The translations under genes were made by a program, and so were the position numbers. This document shows positions 1-8,901 of a stretch of 64,000 nt of DNA, one piece after another. The stretch is taken from the NCBI RefSeq assembly GCF_004208525.1, contig NZ_SGIT01000002.1, positions 1,054,001-1,118,000 on the forward strand. The letters run 5' to 3'. Each line of letters starts with the position of its first letter. The stretch's first letter is position 1. Below the pieces are notes generated by a model. It worked only from the letters and a program-made list of their open reading frames with translations. It had not been told where the DNA came from and searched no databases. The stretch comes from Sphingobacterium corticibacterium (GTDB lineage Bacteria; Bacteroidota; Bacteroidia; Sphingobacteriales; Sphingobacteriaceae).

Positions 1-1668
1 CATCTCTATTTTAATGCATTCCAGCCGGGAAGTATGATGGATTACCGATTATCCCACATTTCCGACCCGGATCCACGGATGACAAATAACATAGGCACGT
101 TAGAAAACCCGAAGATTCAGAGCCGGATTGCCACCTTGTCTCCAGAACAGATCGGCTACCAACGTATACATTCTCTTACGATGAACGGTCAACCGACCGC
201 ATTCCACGTGGATTGCACGCTATTGGAAGTTACCCTACCTACGTCTATTCAAAAGGGAGAAACAGTTACATTCGACATGGATTGGGAAGCACAAATCCCG
301 GAACAAATACGTCGTAGTGGACGAAATTCCAAAGAAGGTGTAGCACTATCCATGACACAATGGTATCCCAAGATGGCCCACTTCGATGAGTTTGGCTGGC
401 ATCTAGATGAGTATGTTGCCCGGGAATTTGTAGCCCCCTTCGGTAATTTTGATGTCACCCTACATCTTCCTAAAGATTATGTCGTAGGAAGCTCAGGTGT
501 GCTGCAAAATCCAACAGCAGTAAAAGGATATGACAAAAAAGCAAAGGTCGTTTCTTCTAATGGAAAAGCAACCTGGCATTTCAAAGCCGAGAACATCCAT
601 GACTTCGCCTGGGCAGCGGATCCCAAGTTTGTTGTCGACTCTACAAAAAGTGCTGGTGACATCACGGTTTACACGGTTTATCTCCCAACCAATAAACAAG
701 TGAAAGAAAATTGGAAAACGGCTCAGGGACTCGCTGCCGAGTTTTTTGATTTTTGTGCAGAACGTTTTGGTCCGTATCCGTGGCCAACATACACCATTGT
801 TCAGGGAGGCGATGGCGGTATGGAATATGGTACAGCCACCCTGGTAACAGGCGGGCGTGATATTCAAAGTTTGGTAGGTGTTATTTTCCATGAAGCTGCC
901 CACTCCTGGTATCAGCATCTTTTTGGCATCAATGAAACCGTAGACGAATGGTTCGATGAAGGATTTACCAGTTATATCGAGGAATTAGGTTTCCAAACTT
1001 TGTTCGAAAAAAGAGGCCAGTTAGACACTAATCCGGTCATCAATGCCTACCGTGCATACTACAAATTGGCTTTGTCCGGTAAGGAGGAACCTATGAGCTT
1101 ACTCGCAGATTACTACGACACCAATTACGGCTATAGTCAACAGGCATATCATAAAGGACAGGTTTTCGCACAACAGTTGGGCTATATTATCGGCCAGCAA
1201 AACTTAGATAAAACTTTTTTGAAGTTTTATCAGCTGTGGAAGTTCAAACACCCCACGCCCAACGATTTTAAACGGGTAGCTGAGGAAGTCTCCGGCATCA
1301 ATTTAAAGTGGTACTTCAATTTATTTGTGAACACCACCCGTACAATCGACTATGCTATCGAAAAGGTAGCCGACCATGAAATTACCTTACGAAATAAATC
1401 AAATATCGCGATGCCTATTGATCTGTTAGTGGAATATGAAGACGGTACAAAGGAACTCTTCTATATTCCGTTACGTGAAATGCGTGGTGAGAAACCTGTA
1501 GAATCCTTTTCTATTTACGACGGGGCTCAGCGCACCGTATTGGAAGATTGGTTCTGGACAAAACCGAGTTATACATTGCAAACAGGCAAAAAGCCGGTTA
1601 AGGTACAGCTCGATCCCTCGCTACGGTTGGCGGATATCGAATCGGCTGATAATAGTTGGAGGAAGTAA
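1..1668 (+). CDS. M1 family zinc aminopeptidase, 5' truncated by window edge
   Basis: A metallopeptidase expected to remove N-terminal residues from peptides. The frame is open from base 1 and reads through the first ATG at 34 without a stop, and the translation before that ATG (ending FNAFQPGS) is typical M1 sequence, so the real start lies outside the window. The zinc site HEAAH is encoded at 889-903, with the third ligand Glu 18 residues later in WFDEGF (HEXXH-X18-E). The substrate loop appears as GGMEYG about 30 residues before, a variant of the GxMEN motif. 555 residues are visible; the whole protein would be longer, with an N-terminal beta domain outside. hemW starts 2 bases after the stop, so the two are probably co-transcribed. 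Family assignment is firm; the substrate is unknown. Confidence 0.93.
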   Translation, partial: HLYFNAFQPGSMMDYRLSHISDPDPRMTNNIGTLENPKIQSRIATLSPEQIGYQRIHSLTMNGQPTAFHVDCTLLEVTLPTSIQKGETVTFDMDWEAQIPEQIRRSGRNSKEGVALSMTQWYPKMAHFDEFGWHLDEYVAREFVAPFGNFDVTLHLPKDYVVGSSGVLQNPTAVKGYDKKAKVVSSNGKATWHFKAENIHDFAWAADPKFVVDSTKSAGDITVYTVYLPTNKQVKENWKTAQGLAAEFFDFCAERFGPYPWPTYTIVQGGDGGMEYGTATLVTGGRDIQSLVGVIFHEAAHSWYQHLFGINETVDEWFDEGFTSYIEELGFQTLFEKRGQLDTNPVINAYRAYYKLALSGKEEPMSLLADYYDTNYGYSQQAYHKGQVFAQQLGYIIGQQNLDKTFLKFYQLWKFKHPTPNDFKRVAEEVSGINLKWYFNLFVNTTRTIDYAIEKVADHEITLRNKSNIAMPIDLLVEYEDGTKELFYIPLREMRGEKPVESFSIYDGAQRTVLEDWFWTKPSYTLQTGKKPVKVQLDPSLRLADIESADNSWRK

Positions 1669-1670
1669 AC

Positions 1671-2804
1671 ATGATCTACTTCCATATCCCATTTTGTAAA
1701 CAAGCTTGTCATTACTGCGACTTCCATTTCAGCACTTCGATGAAATATAAAGACGAGATGATGCTAGCCTTACAAAAGGAAGTAGCGCTACGCGCGGAAT
1801 ATCTGGCGGATAAAACCATAAGATCCATTTATTTCGGTGGGGGAACCCCCTCGCTGCTGACGGCGGACGAAATCGAACGGCTGATCGGGCAGGTTGCCGC
1901 ACATTTCGAGATCGCCAGTGATGCAGAGATCACACTCGAAGCGAACCCTGATGATCTGGACAAGGCCAAGGTACAAGCATTACGCCATACCCCCATCAAC
2001 CGTTTCAGTATCGGCATACAGTCTTTCTACGAAGAAGATTTACGTTGGATGAACAGAGCACACCATGCATCCGAAGCGGAAGCCTCCATAAAACGGGTGC
2101 AGGATGCAGGTTTTGAAAACATCACCGCAGACCTTATCTATGGTTATCCGTTGTTAACGGACGCCAAATGGAAATCCAATATGGAGAAGCTGATCGCATT
2201 TGATATTCCCCATATCTCTTCCTACGCGATGACCGTTGAACAGAAAACAGCACTTGCACACTTCATCCGAAACGGGAAAACACCGCCCATGCAAGAAGCA
2301 CAAAGCGCTAAACAAATGCAGATGCTGATCGATACCCTAACCCAAAATGGGTTTGCACATTATGAAATATCGAATTTTGCCAAAAACGGTCAATACGCGA
2401 AACATAATACCGCTTACTGGCAAGGCAAGCATTACCTCGGTATCGGTCCATCTGCCCATTCGTTCAATGGAAAATCGAGAAGCTGGAACGTGGCAAATAA
2501 TACACGTTATATCGAAGGTATAACGACAGAAACCCCTTATATTGAAACCGAAGAATTATCGAATGAAGATCAGTTTAACGAGTATATCATGACGGCGTTA
2601 CGGACGATGTGGGGGGTTGATCTGGAGAAAATAACGCGTGATTTCAGCACAGACCATAGGCAATATCTTTTGTCGAATATACAGCCCTTCATAAGCCGAC
2701 AAGAGATGGAACTGGTGCACGATCGTTATCTTATCCTTACGATGAAAGGGAAACTATTAGCGGATTATATTGCCTCAGAATTATTTATCGTAGACGACGT
2801 GTAA
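1671..2804 (+). CDS. hemW: HemW-like radical SAM protein (heme chaperone / coproporphyrinogen III oxidase-like)
   Basis: A radical SAM protein of the HemW family, thought to bind heme and deliver it to respiratory enzymes; older annotations call it oxygen-independent coproporphyrinogen oxidase-like. The 4Fe-4S motif CxxxCxxC is seen as CKQACHYC near residue 10, directly after the MIYFHIPF start typical of HemW, followed by the glycine-rich FGGGTPS motif. The length of 377 residues fits the family. A TTG at 1656 would lengthen the frame, but it lies in the GGAGGAA ribosome binding site (1658-1664) of the ATG at 1671, so the ATG is preferred. The short N-terminus before the cluster agrees with HemW rather than true HemN. 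It ends 5 bases from the convergent waaA. Confidence 0.9.
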   Translation: MIYFHIPFCKQACHYCDFHFSTSMKYKDEMMLALQKEVALRAEYLADKTIRSIYFGGGTPSLLTADEIERLIGQVAAHFEIASDAEITLEANPDDLDKAKVQALRHTPINRFSIGIQSFYEEDLRWMNRAHHASEAEASIKRVQDAGFENITADLIYGYPLLTDAKWKSNMEKLIAFDIPHISSYAMTVEQKTALAHFIRNGKTPPMQEAQSAKQMQMLIDTLTQNGFAHYEISNFAKNGQYAKHNTAYWQGKHYLGIGPSAHSFNGKSRSWNVANNTRYIEGITTETPYIETEELSNEDQFNEYIMTALRTMWGVDLEKITRDFSTDHRQYLLSNIQPFISRQEMELVHDRYLILTMKGKLLADYIASELFIVDDV

Positions 2805-2809
2805 CATCG

Positions 2810-4066
2810 CTATAACTCCTCACCCACTAACCCCTCTGTTTCGAGATACTTCATAATAATCTGCGTAGCACCTGCTTTTTCCTGCACATATTTTTGAGCA
2901 GCTTCCCCCGTCGCTGTTCTTTTTGCTTCTGTAGATAACACCGCTGCCACACGTTGTAATTCTTCTGCACTCTCTACCAGGAAACCACTTCCGATAGCGA
3001 TCAGATCCACCGCCTCCTGAAAACGGGTATAATTCGGTCCGAAAACAACGGGGATACCATATGTGGCGGCTTCCAAGGTATTATGGATCCCCACACCAAA
3101 GCCACCACCTATATAAGCCAGCTGTCCGTAACCATACAGCGCGGACAACATCCCGATATTATCAATAACCAAAACGCGCGCCTTTTCTATTTCCACCGCC
3201 GTGTGTTCGGCAAAACGGGAGAAAAATAGCGCATCGGGAAACAGCTGTTTAATTTCCTGCAAATGCGCTTCGTGAATTTCATGCGGGGCCAAGAGCATTT
3301 TCCAGTCTTTTTGGACCCTCAGCAATTCCGACAGTAAACGTTCATCAGGTGCCCAGGTACTCCCAGCCACCAATACCCTTTCCTGCCCTGTCAGAAACTG
3401 TTCCACTTCTGGTATGATACGGTGTTGCTTCGGCAGCTCCACGACCCTATCAAAACGGGTATCTCCCGCGAGTCCGGCCTGTCGGATACGGATAGCCCGC
3501 AGCCACAGGACAGCATCGTTATTCTGGGCAAAGAAAAAGCGAACATTTTTTAATATGCCACGGAAGAATCCACCATACCATTTAAAAAACACCTGCTCCT
3601 CCCGAAAAATAGCGGAGATCAGAAATAAAGGAATATCCCGTTTTTTAAGTTCTCGAAAATAATGGTACCAATATTCGTATTTCGTAAACACGGCAAATTT
3701 GGGTTTTACGGTATCCAAAAATTTGCGGGCATGGTTTGCCGTATCCGTTGGCAGATAAAACACATAATCTGCTAGCGGTGTATTTTTTCGGATTTCATAC
3801 CCCGACGGTGAAAAAAAAGTAATGATTATTTTTTCATTCGGATATTTTTTTTTGATGGCTTCCATGACCGATCTTCCCTGTTCAAATTCACCCAACGAAG
3901 CAAAATGGAACCATATCGGTTTCGTATCCTTTTCAACCGTTTGTTCGATATGTGAGAATAATCGTTTACGTCCTTCCACCCATAGCCTCGCCTTCCGATG
4001 GAAAGGGGAAATGATGTGCAGTAGCAGGGTGTAAAGACCTATTCCAATGTCGTAAAGAAGACGCAT
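2810..4066 (-). CDS. waaA: 3-deoxy-D-manno-octulosonic acid (Kdo) transferase
   Basis: Transfers Kdo from CMP-Kdo to lipid A precursor at the inner face of the cytoplasmic membrane, an early step of LPS core synthesis. The 418-residue length is normal. The N-terminus has the hydrophobic membrane-contact helix, followed by HFASLGEFEQ, which holds the Glu expected to be the catalytic base in this GT30 family. The C-terminal half has the GT-B nucleotide-binding signature GGGFGVGIHNTLEAA and VVFGPNY. It is transcribed divergently from galE across 118 bases and converges on hemW. Confidence in the family is high; whether it adds one or more Kdo residues cannot be seen. Confidence 0.93.
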   Translation of the reverse strand: MRLLYDIGIGLYTLLLHIISPFHRKARLWVEGRKRLFSHIEQTVEKDTKPIWFHFASLGEFEQGRSVMEAIKKKYPNEKIIITFFSPSGYEIRKNTPLADYVFYLPTDTANHARKFLDTVKPKFAVFTKYEYWYHYFRELKKRDIPLFLISAIFREEQVFFKWYGGFFRGILKNVRFFFAQNNDAVLWLRAIRIRQAGLAGDTRFDRVVELPKQHRIIPEVEQFLTGQERVLVAGSTWAPDERLLSELLRVQKDWKMLLAPHEIHEAHLQEIKQLFPDALFFSRFAEHTAVEIEKARVLVIDNIGMLSALYGYGQLAYIGGGFGVGIHNTLEAATYGIPVVFGPNYTRFQEAVDLIAIGSGFLVESAEELQRVAAVLSTEAKRTATGEAAQKYVQEKAGATQIIMKYLETEGLVGEEL

Positions 4067-4135
4067 GCGTTATTTATTTTGATCTCCTCTGCCGTTAAGA
4101 ACTACTTTACAGCGGAAAAATATGCTTATATTCGT

Positions 4136-4143
4136 CAAAGATA
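4136..4143 (-). promoter_or_regulatory. Candidate -7 promoter element for waaA
   Basis: The minus strand reads TATCTTTG, a match to the Bacteroidota -7 consensus TAnnTTTG, about 70 bases before the waaA start. No TTTG -33 element is present at the usual spacing of about 19 bases, so support is modest. Confidence 0.3.
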
Positions 4144-4184
4144 AAACTAAACTGCAAAGAAATAACATATTATAATCAAGAACA

Positions 4185-5213
4185 ATGAGCAAAATCTTAG
4201 TTACCGGCGGAACGGGGTACATCGGTTCCCACACGGTAGTAGAATTACACAACGCGGGCTATACACCGGTTATCATCGATAACTTATCCAATTCAAACAT
4301 CCAAATTTTAGATCAGATCGCGAAAATTATTGGTGTCCGACCGGAGTTTCATCAATTTGACTTATGCGACGAAGCGAAAACCCGTGCTTTTGTTCAGGAG
4401 AATCCGGATATTACGGGTATCATTCATTTTGCGGCTTCGAAGGCTGTTGGAGAGTCCGTAGAGAAACCCTTAAAGTATTACCACAACAATTTCTTCTCGT
4501 TAATTAACCTCCTGAACGCCTATCAAGGTAAGCCGATCAATTTTGTATTTTCCTCCAGTTGTACGGTGTATGGTGAACCAGATACTTTACCGGTAACAGA
4601 GTCTGCGCCCGTCAAGAAAGCAGCCTCACCATATGGAAATACCAAGCAGATTGCCGAAGAGATATTGGAAGAAGTTTCTGCCGCTTACGGGAATTACAAC
4701 ACCATAGCACTACGGTATTTCAATCCGGTTGGCGCACATGCTTCTGCACTAATTGGCGAACTTCCACTCGGTGTTCCGCAGAATCTTTTACCGTTCATTA
4801 CCCAGACAGCCATTGGCAAACGGGAAAAGCTAACGGTATTCGGCGGCGATTACGAAACACCTGATGGTTCTTGTATCCGCGACTACATCCATGTGGTCGA
4901 TTTGGCGAAAGCGCATGTCGCTGCTATCCGCTTGCTGGAAAAAGGAAACCCCAATGGCAAATACGATGTATTCAATGTGGGTACCGGAAACGGCTATTCT
5001 GTACTGGAAGCTATTACAGCCTTTGAAAAAGCTTCAGGACAAAAGTTAAACTACGTAGTCGGACCTCGTCGCGACGGAGATATCGTTAAGGTGTGGGGAG
5101 ATGTGACAAAATCTACCCAACAATTGGGATGGTCAGCGGAATTAGGTATTGACGAGATGATGGCATCCGCCTGGGCTTGGGAAAAGTACTTGCAAGAAAA
5201 TCCGATTGGATAA
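4185..5213 (+). CDS. galE: UDP-glucose 4-epimerase
   Basis: Interconverts UDP-glucose and UDP-galactose in the cytoplasm, as the last step of the Leloir pathway and as a supply of UDP-galactose for surface polysaccharides. The extended SDR fold is clear: GGTGYIGSH near the N-terminus binds NAD, SSSCTVYG carries the catalytic Ser/Thr region, and YGNTKQ supplies the Tyr-x-x-x-Lys pair. The C-terminus has RDGDIVKVWGD, as in GalE proteins. The length of 342 residues is standard. It is monocistronic, between divergent waaA and a hairpin that overlaps the end of the convergent DUF983 gene. It may serve the alpha-galactoside loci further along, but it is not linked to them here. Confidence 0.95.
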   Translation: MSKILVTGGTGYIGSHTVVELHNAGYTPVIIDNLSNSNIQILDQIAKIIGVRPEFHQFDLCDEAKTRAFVQENPDITGIIHFAASKAVGESVEKPLKYYHNNFFSLINLLNAYQGKPINFVFSSSCTVYGEPDTLPVTESAPVKKAASPYGNTKQIAEEILEEVSAAYGNYNTIALRYFNPVGAHASALIGELPLGVPQNLLPFITQTAIGKREKLTVFGGDYETPDGSCIRDYIHVVDLAKAHVAAIRLLEKGNPNGKYDVFNVGTGNGYSVLEAITAFEKASGQKLNYVVGPRRDGDIVKVWGDVTKSTQQLGWSAELGIDEMMASAWAWEKYLQENPIG

Positions 5214-5225
5214 AAAAGGTTTGTT

Positions 5226-5251
5226 GACGCCTATGATTTTTTATAGGCGTC
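5226..5251. terminator. Hairpin between convergent galE and DUF983 gene
   Basis: A perfect 9-base inverted repeat (GACGCCTAT at 5226-5234, ATAGGCGTC at 5243-5251) with an 8-base loop rich in T. It lies 12 bases after the galE stop and overlaps the last codons of the minus-strand gene, so it could stop transcription from both sides. There is no T-run directly after the stem on the plus strand. Confidence 0.5.
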
Positions 5252-5647
5252 TCCATAATATTTCTCATTAAAACTCAAACTAGGCGTCAACCAATACAAT
5301 TGAATCACCCTAGAATACCGGAAATTAAATCCCGATAACAGGATTGCAGTCACGGTGCAGACCGTCAGGTAAAGCCAGGGAGATTCGGAACCGCCTGACA
5401 GGACATAAGCTGCGATACAGACTGCAACAAACTGCGCGACACTCAATGCGTAACTAACGAACATAGATACATAGAAAAATCCGGGTTCTATTTCAAACTT
5501 GAATCCACAATGTGGGCAATTTTTGTTCATTTTCTGTTTCAGACTAAACATGCCCCCTCCAAACATCTGTCCGGTTCTGCATCGCGGGCATTTACATTCT
5601 CTAGCTGCTTTAAATGAGCTAATAGTATAGGTATTGTTATGCTGCAT
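5231..5647 (-). CDS. DUF983 family small membrane protein
   Basis: A 138-residue membrane protein of unknown function. Near the N-terminus are two cysteine pairs, CPRC and CPHC, separated by about 25 residues, which suggests a small metal-binding knuckle. The rest has two hydrophobic segments (around VSMFVSYALSVAQFVAVCIA and the following YLTVCTVTAILLSG), typical of DUF983 proteins of Bacteroidota and Alphaproteobacteria. It starts 14 bases after the stop of the AraC gene on the same strand, so the two may be co-transcribed. No enzymatic role can be read from the sequence. Confidence 0.8.
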   Translation of the reverse strand: MQHNNTYTISSFKAARECKCPRCRTGQMFGGGMFSLKQKMNKNCPHCGFKFEIEPGFFYVSMFVSYALSVAQFVAVCIAAYVLSGGSESPWLYLTVCTVTAILLSGFNFRYSRVIQLYWLTPSLSFNEKYYGDAYKKS

Positions 5648-5661
5648 TTTTAGTATACGAA

Positions 5662-6516
5662 TTAAATATGTTTTCTTCTAAATTCTTCCGGCGTGACGCC
5701 AATGCCCTTTTTAAAAAATTTTGTAAAATAGGAATTGTCATTAAAATTGAGCTCATAGGCAATCTCCGATACCCCGTAATCTTTAATGACCAACAACCGT
5801 TTTGCTTCCAACAGCACGCGCTTGCGGATAATCTCCCCGGCCGAAGCTCCCAACACTTCCCGGCACAAGGCATTGAGATGATTCGGGGTGATATAAAGCA
5901 GCGCTGCATAGTCTTTCGGCAAGCGCAATGTTCTAAAATTCGATTCGATCAGATTCAGGAAGTTACGTAATAAGGTATGGTTATAGGTATCCTCCGGCAA
6001 AGCGACGGGTCGATCCCGCTGCTGTTCGAGCACATGAAAAATATACAGCAGGGAGACCCGGGCAAAATCCACATCATGCACATACCCGCGTAAGCGTTTA
6101 AATACATCCGCTACACCCTCTCTTTCATCTTCTTTTACCACAAAAACTTCGTCCTGCACCAAACCGGAAAAAAAAGAAAATAACGTCATATAATCCGGTT
6201 GGAGTAAAAAGGTTTTAAAAAAATCTCTGTCGAAATTAACCACATAACCATCCATCTCCTCCTCAAAAGACCATGTATGGATTTGCCCTGGCGACATAAA
6301 ATAGATCTGCCACGGCACGACCTCAAAAGTTTCAAAGTCGATGGTATGTTTTCCGCCACCCTTTGTAAACAACAGCAAATGGTAAAAATTATGCCGATGT
6401 GGAAAAACAAGTTTTTTATTCCGAGCCAAATAACCTGCCAAATCCTCTACCATAATGCCCTGCTGGACATTCTCCGAAACGCTACATTGCTCGATAACAG
6501 GCACTTTTAAAACCAT
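5662..6516 (-). CDS. AraC family transcriptional regulator
   Basis: A cytoplasmic DNA-binding regulator of 284 residues. The N-terminal half resembles the AraC-type cupin ligand domain (motifs around HRHNFYHLLLFTKGGG and MSPGQIHTWSFE). The C-terminal 100 residues are a double helix-turn-helix of AraC type (DYAALLYITPNHLNALCREVLG, then IAYELNFNDNSYFTKFFKK and GVTPEEFRR). The ATG at 6516 (MVLK) is taken as start; a TTG two codons earlier is less likely. The ligand and targets are unknown. It runs divergently from the unknown gene at 6635 and may control the DUF983 gene behind it or itself. Confidence 0.85.
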   Translation of the reverse strand: MVLKVPVIEQCSVSENVQQGIMVEDLAGYLARNKKLVFPHRHNFYHLLLFTKGGGKHTIDFETFEVVPWQIYFMSPGQIHTWSFEEEMDGYVVNFDRDFFKTFLLQPDYMTLFSFFSGLVQDEVFVVKEDEREGVADVFKRLRGYVHDVDFARVSLLYIFHVLEQQRDRPVALPEDTYNHTLLRNFLNLIESNFRTLRLPKDYAALLYITPNHLNALCREVLGASAGEIIRKRVLLEAKRLLVIKDYGVSEIAYELNFNDNSYFTKFFKKGIGVTPEEFRRKHI

Positions 6517-6634
6517 ACACAAAGATATGGTGATATTTCCACAAACAATGGTAGAATTACTGGTTTTAATGGTATTTTTTACCGAAAGCAGACCAGAAAG
6601 TCAAAGAGTTAAAAATAATTTTTAACTTCACATC

Positions 6635-7180
6635 ATGTCGTTACATAAGCAACCGGAATTAAAGGAAGCCGTCTTAAATCTTCCGCAAAAAGAAAAGGAT
6701 AAGCTACTCGTTCGTTTAGTCGGCAAAGACAAGATGCTCTTGAAGCAGCTACATTTTCAGCTTTTAGAAGACCAGATTGATCTGGAAGACCGTATCGAGA
6801 AACTCAAGGAAAGATTAGCCGCTCTCTTTGCCGAAGGTAGAAATTCGGTAAAGAATATCCCGGTATATAGCAACTACAAAGAGCTTCAAAGCCTTATCCG
6901 TCAAGCCAGCGGCATGGTCAATGAACATGAAAAAATCACCAAAGACAAATATAGCGAGGCCGATTGCCGCATCTATATCCTAAACGAAACCTTCCGTCGA
7001 TTCCCGCGTCTTTTTGAAAAGTCGGCAGTGCATAGCGCGTCCAAATTGCATGACTACGTCCGCGCGCGGATTAAAGCAACAACGACCAAATTTGAAAAAC
7101 TGCACGAAGACCTGCAGTTTGATCTGCAGGAATCCATGGAGGAGGTAATGGGTTTTGCGACGGAGCATGGTTTACATTAA
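6635..7180 (+). CDS. Conserved hypothetical protein, helical
   Basis: I do not recognise a named family. The 181-residue protein is charged and rich in Lys, Glu, Leu and Gln, with no signal peptide or membrane segment, and looks almost entirely helical, with heptad-like stretches such as LEDQIDLEDRIEKLKERLAA. A cytoplasmic, possibly coiled-coil protein is the simplest reading. The start is an ATG preceded by a short AT-rich inverted repeat (6608-6626). Its TAA stop interlocks with the TAA of the convergent GMC oxidoreductase gene in the four bases TTAA at 7177-7180. Confidence 0.7.
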   Translation: MSLHKQPELKEAVLNLPQKEKDKLLVRLVGKDKMLLKQLHFQLLEDQIDLEDRIEKLKERLAALFAEGRNSVKNIPVYSNYKELQSLIRQASGMVNEHEKITKDKYSEADCRIYILNETFRRFPRLFEKSAVHSASKLHDYVRARIKATTTKFEKLHEDLQFDLQESMEEVMGFATEHGLH

Positions 7181-8877
7181 ATATCGCCTTTCTTTAACGC
7201 TAAGATCGCAAAGTCCACCGCACGAGCGGTCAGTGCCATGTAGGTCAGCGAAGGGTTTTGGGTTGATGTTGACGTCATGCTTGCACCATCAGTCACAAAT
7301 ACATTCTTGCAGGCATGAAGCTGATTCCATTCATTTAACATCGAAGTTTTCGGATCCCGGCCCATACGAACGCCACCCATTTCGTGGATATCCAGACCAG
7401 GAGGCTGATCATCTCTAGATGAGTGAATATTATGAAATCCTGCTTTCTCATACATTTCGGAAAACTGTGCTATAAAATCCTTCGACATTTTATCATCGTT
7501 TTCATCATAACCAACACTGATATTAACGAGAGGCACTCCCCACGCATCTTTTTCGGTCTGATCTAAAAACACCCCATGTTCTTTCTTTGGTATTGTTTCG
7601 CCCATCATTTGGGCACCAACCCACCAATGTCCGAGCTTCGGATTTAATAAACTATCCCGCAATGCTGCGCCCGTGGATGAAGTATCTTGATAAGTAGACC
7701 GAGAAGCGGAAAAACCAGTTGCATATCCCCGCAAGAAATCGGTTTCTTGCTTATACAAGTTTCGAAAACGCGGAATATAACCACCTCCCGCAGGATTACG
7801 CCCATCAGTCTTATAAGCATTTAGGTCGCCATCGTAGTCTGCATATACTCTTGTACTGTAATTATGAAATGCCACATATTGCCCCAGCACACCACTATCA
7901 TTTCCTAAGCCATTCGGGAAGCGATCCGAAGTCGAATTTAACAAAATCAAGTTCGTATTGATGGTACTCGCATTGACAAAAATAACTTTAGCGTAATATT
8001 CAAAACTCTCTTTCGTGTTCGTATCTACTATTCGGACACCTTTCGCTTTTTGGGTTTCTTCATCGTAAAGAATAGACGATACGACAGAAAATGGACGTAG
8101 GGTTAAGTTACCTGTTTTCTCTGCCCAAGGTAAAGTAACTGCATTAGAACTAAAATAACCACCAAAAGGACAGCCCCGTTGGCAAAGGGTACGATGTTGA
8201 CATTTGACACGCCCCTGCTCCATATGAATAGGTTCCGGTTTCGACAGGTGCGCACAGCGCGCACTAATCACATATCGGTCGGTATAATGGTGTTGAAGTG
8301 CTTCTTTGAAATGGTCTTCGACCGCATTCAAAGGAAAAGCAGGCTGGAATATTCCATCGGGCAACGATGAGATCCCATCCCGATTGCCGGCTATCCCCAC
8401 AAATTTTTCAACATGATCATACCATGGTGCCAAATCGCTATAGCGAATAGGCCAATCCACCGCAAATCCATCGCGCAAGGGACCTTCAAAATCAAAGTCG
8501 CTCCACCGTTGCGTTTGGCGTGCCCACAGCAATGACTTTCCACCTACCTGATATCCCCTGATCCAATCGAATGGCTTTTCTTGTTTATAAGGATGTTCTT
8601 TGTCTTTTACAAAAAAATGCTCCGCATCTTCATTGAATGCATAACATTTACTGACGATCGGATTTTCTTCCCGCAACTTAAGAGGCACCTCCAATCTGTG
8701 TTCAAATTCAAAAGGATATTTATTCGTTGTCGGATAATCCTTCACGTGTTTGACATCCCGGCCCCTTTCCAATACCAAGGTTTTCAAGCCACGCTCGGTC
8801 AATTCCTTGGCAGCCCAACCACCGCTGATTCCCGACCCGATCACAATGGCGTCAAAAATATTGTCGTTTACTTTCAT
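7177..8877 (-). CDS. GMC family FAD oxidoreductase with iron-sulfur cysteine motif (FAD sugar dehydrogenase-like alpha subunit)
   Basis: A flavoprotein expected to oxidise a sugar or polyol hydroxyl in the periplasm. The N-terminal dinucleotide motif is VIGSGISGGWAAKE at residues 12-25, followed by LERGRD. The C-terminus has the GMC active-site region HEMGG and, about 45 residues later, STQNPSLTYMALTARAVD. Cys226, Cys232 and Cys236 form C-x5-C-x3-C, the spacing that binds a 3Fe-4S cluster in the Burkholderia FAD glucose dehydrogenase alpha subunit. There is no signal peptide; export by hitch-hiking with the Tat-like small subunit encoded 24 bases upstream is likely. No cytochrome beta subunit gene is nearby. 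It is the last gene of the long PUL operon and has a close paralogue at 51169-52881. The exact substrate is unknown; glucoside 3-dehydrogenase activity is one option. Confidence 0.88.
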   Translation of the reverse strand: MKVNDNIFDAIVIGSGISGGWAAKELTERGLKTLVLERGRDVKHVKDYPTTNKYPFEFEHRLEVPLKLREENPIVSKCYAFNEDAEHFFVKDKEHPYKQEKPFDWIRGYQVGGKSLLWARQTQRWSDFDFEGPLRDGFAVDWPIRYSDLAPWYDHVEKFVGIAGNRDGISSLPDGIFQPAFPLNAVEDHFKEALQHHYTDRYVISARCAHLSKPEPIHMEQGRVKCQHRTLCQRGCPFGGYFSSNAVTLPWAEKTGNLTLRPFSVVSSILYDEETQKAKGVRIVDTNTKESFEYYAKVIFVNASTINTNLILLNSTSDRFPNGLGNDSGVLGQYVAFHNYSTRVYADYDGDLNAYKTDGRNPAGGGYIPRFRNLYKQETDFLRGYATGFSASRSTYQDTSSTGAALRDSLLNPKLGHWWVGAQMMGETIPKKEHGVFLDQTEKDAWGVPLVNISVGYDENDDKMSKDFIAQFSEMYEKAGFHNIHSSRDDQPPGLDIHEMGGVRMGRDPKTSMLNEWNQLHACKNVFVTDGASMTSTSTQNPSLTYMALTARAVDFAILALKKGDI

Positions 8878-8901
8878 CTATGTTTCCTAATCTATTTGGG
8901 T

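Noticed and set aside
493..918. 141-codon open frame on the minus strand inside the M1 peptidase gene
   Set aside because: It is antisense to well-conserved peptidase sequence including the HEXXH site and has no family features.
6520..6527. TATCTTTG on the minus strand at the AraC gene start as its promoter
   Set aside because: Its predicted transcription start would fall inside the coding sequence, so it cannot serve the start chosen.
6608..6626. Inverted repeat GTTAAAAA-TAA-TTTTTAAC just before the gene at 6635
   Set aside because: Very AT-rich and short; could be an operator, but such repeats arise by chance in this type of leader, so it is not listed as a feature.
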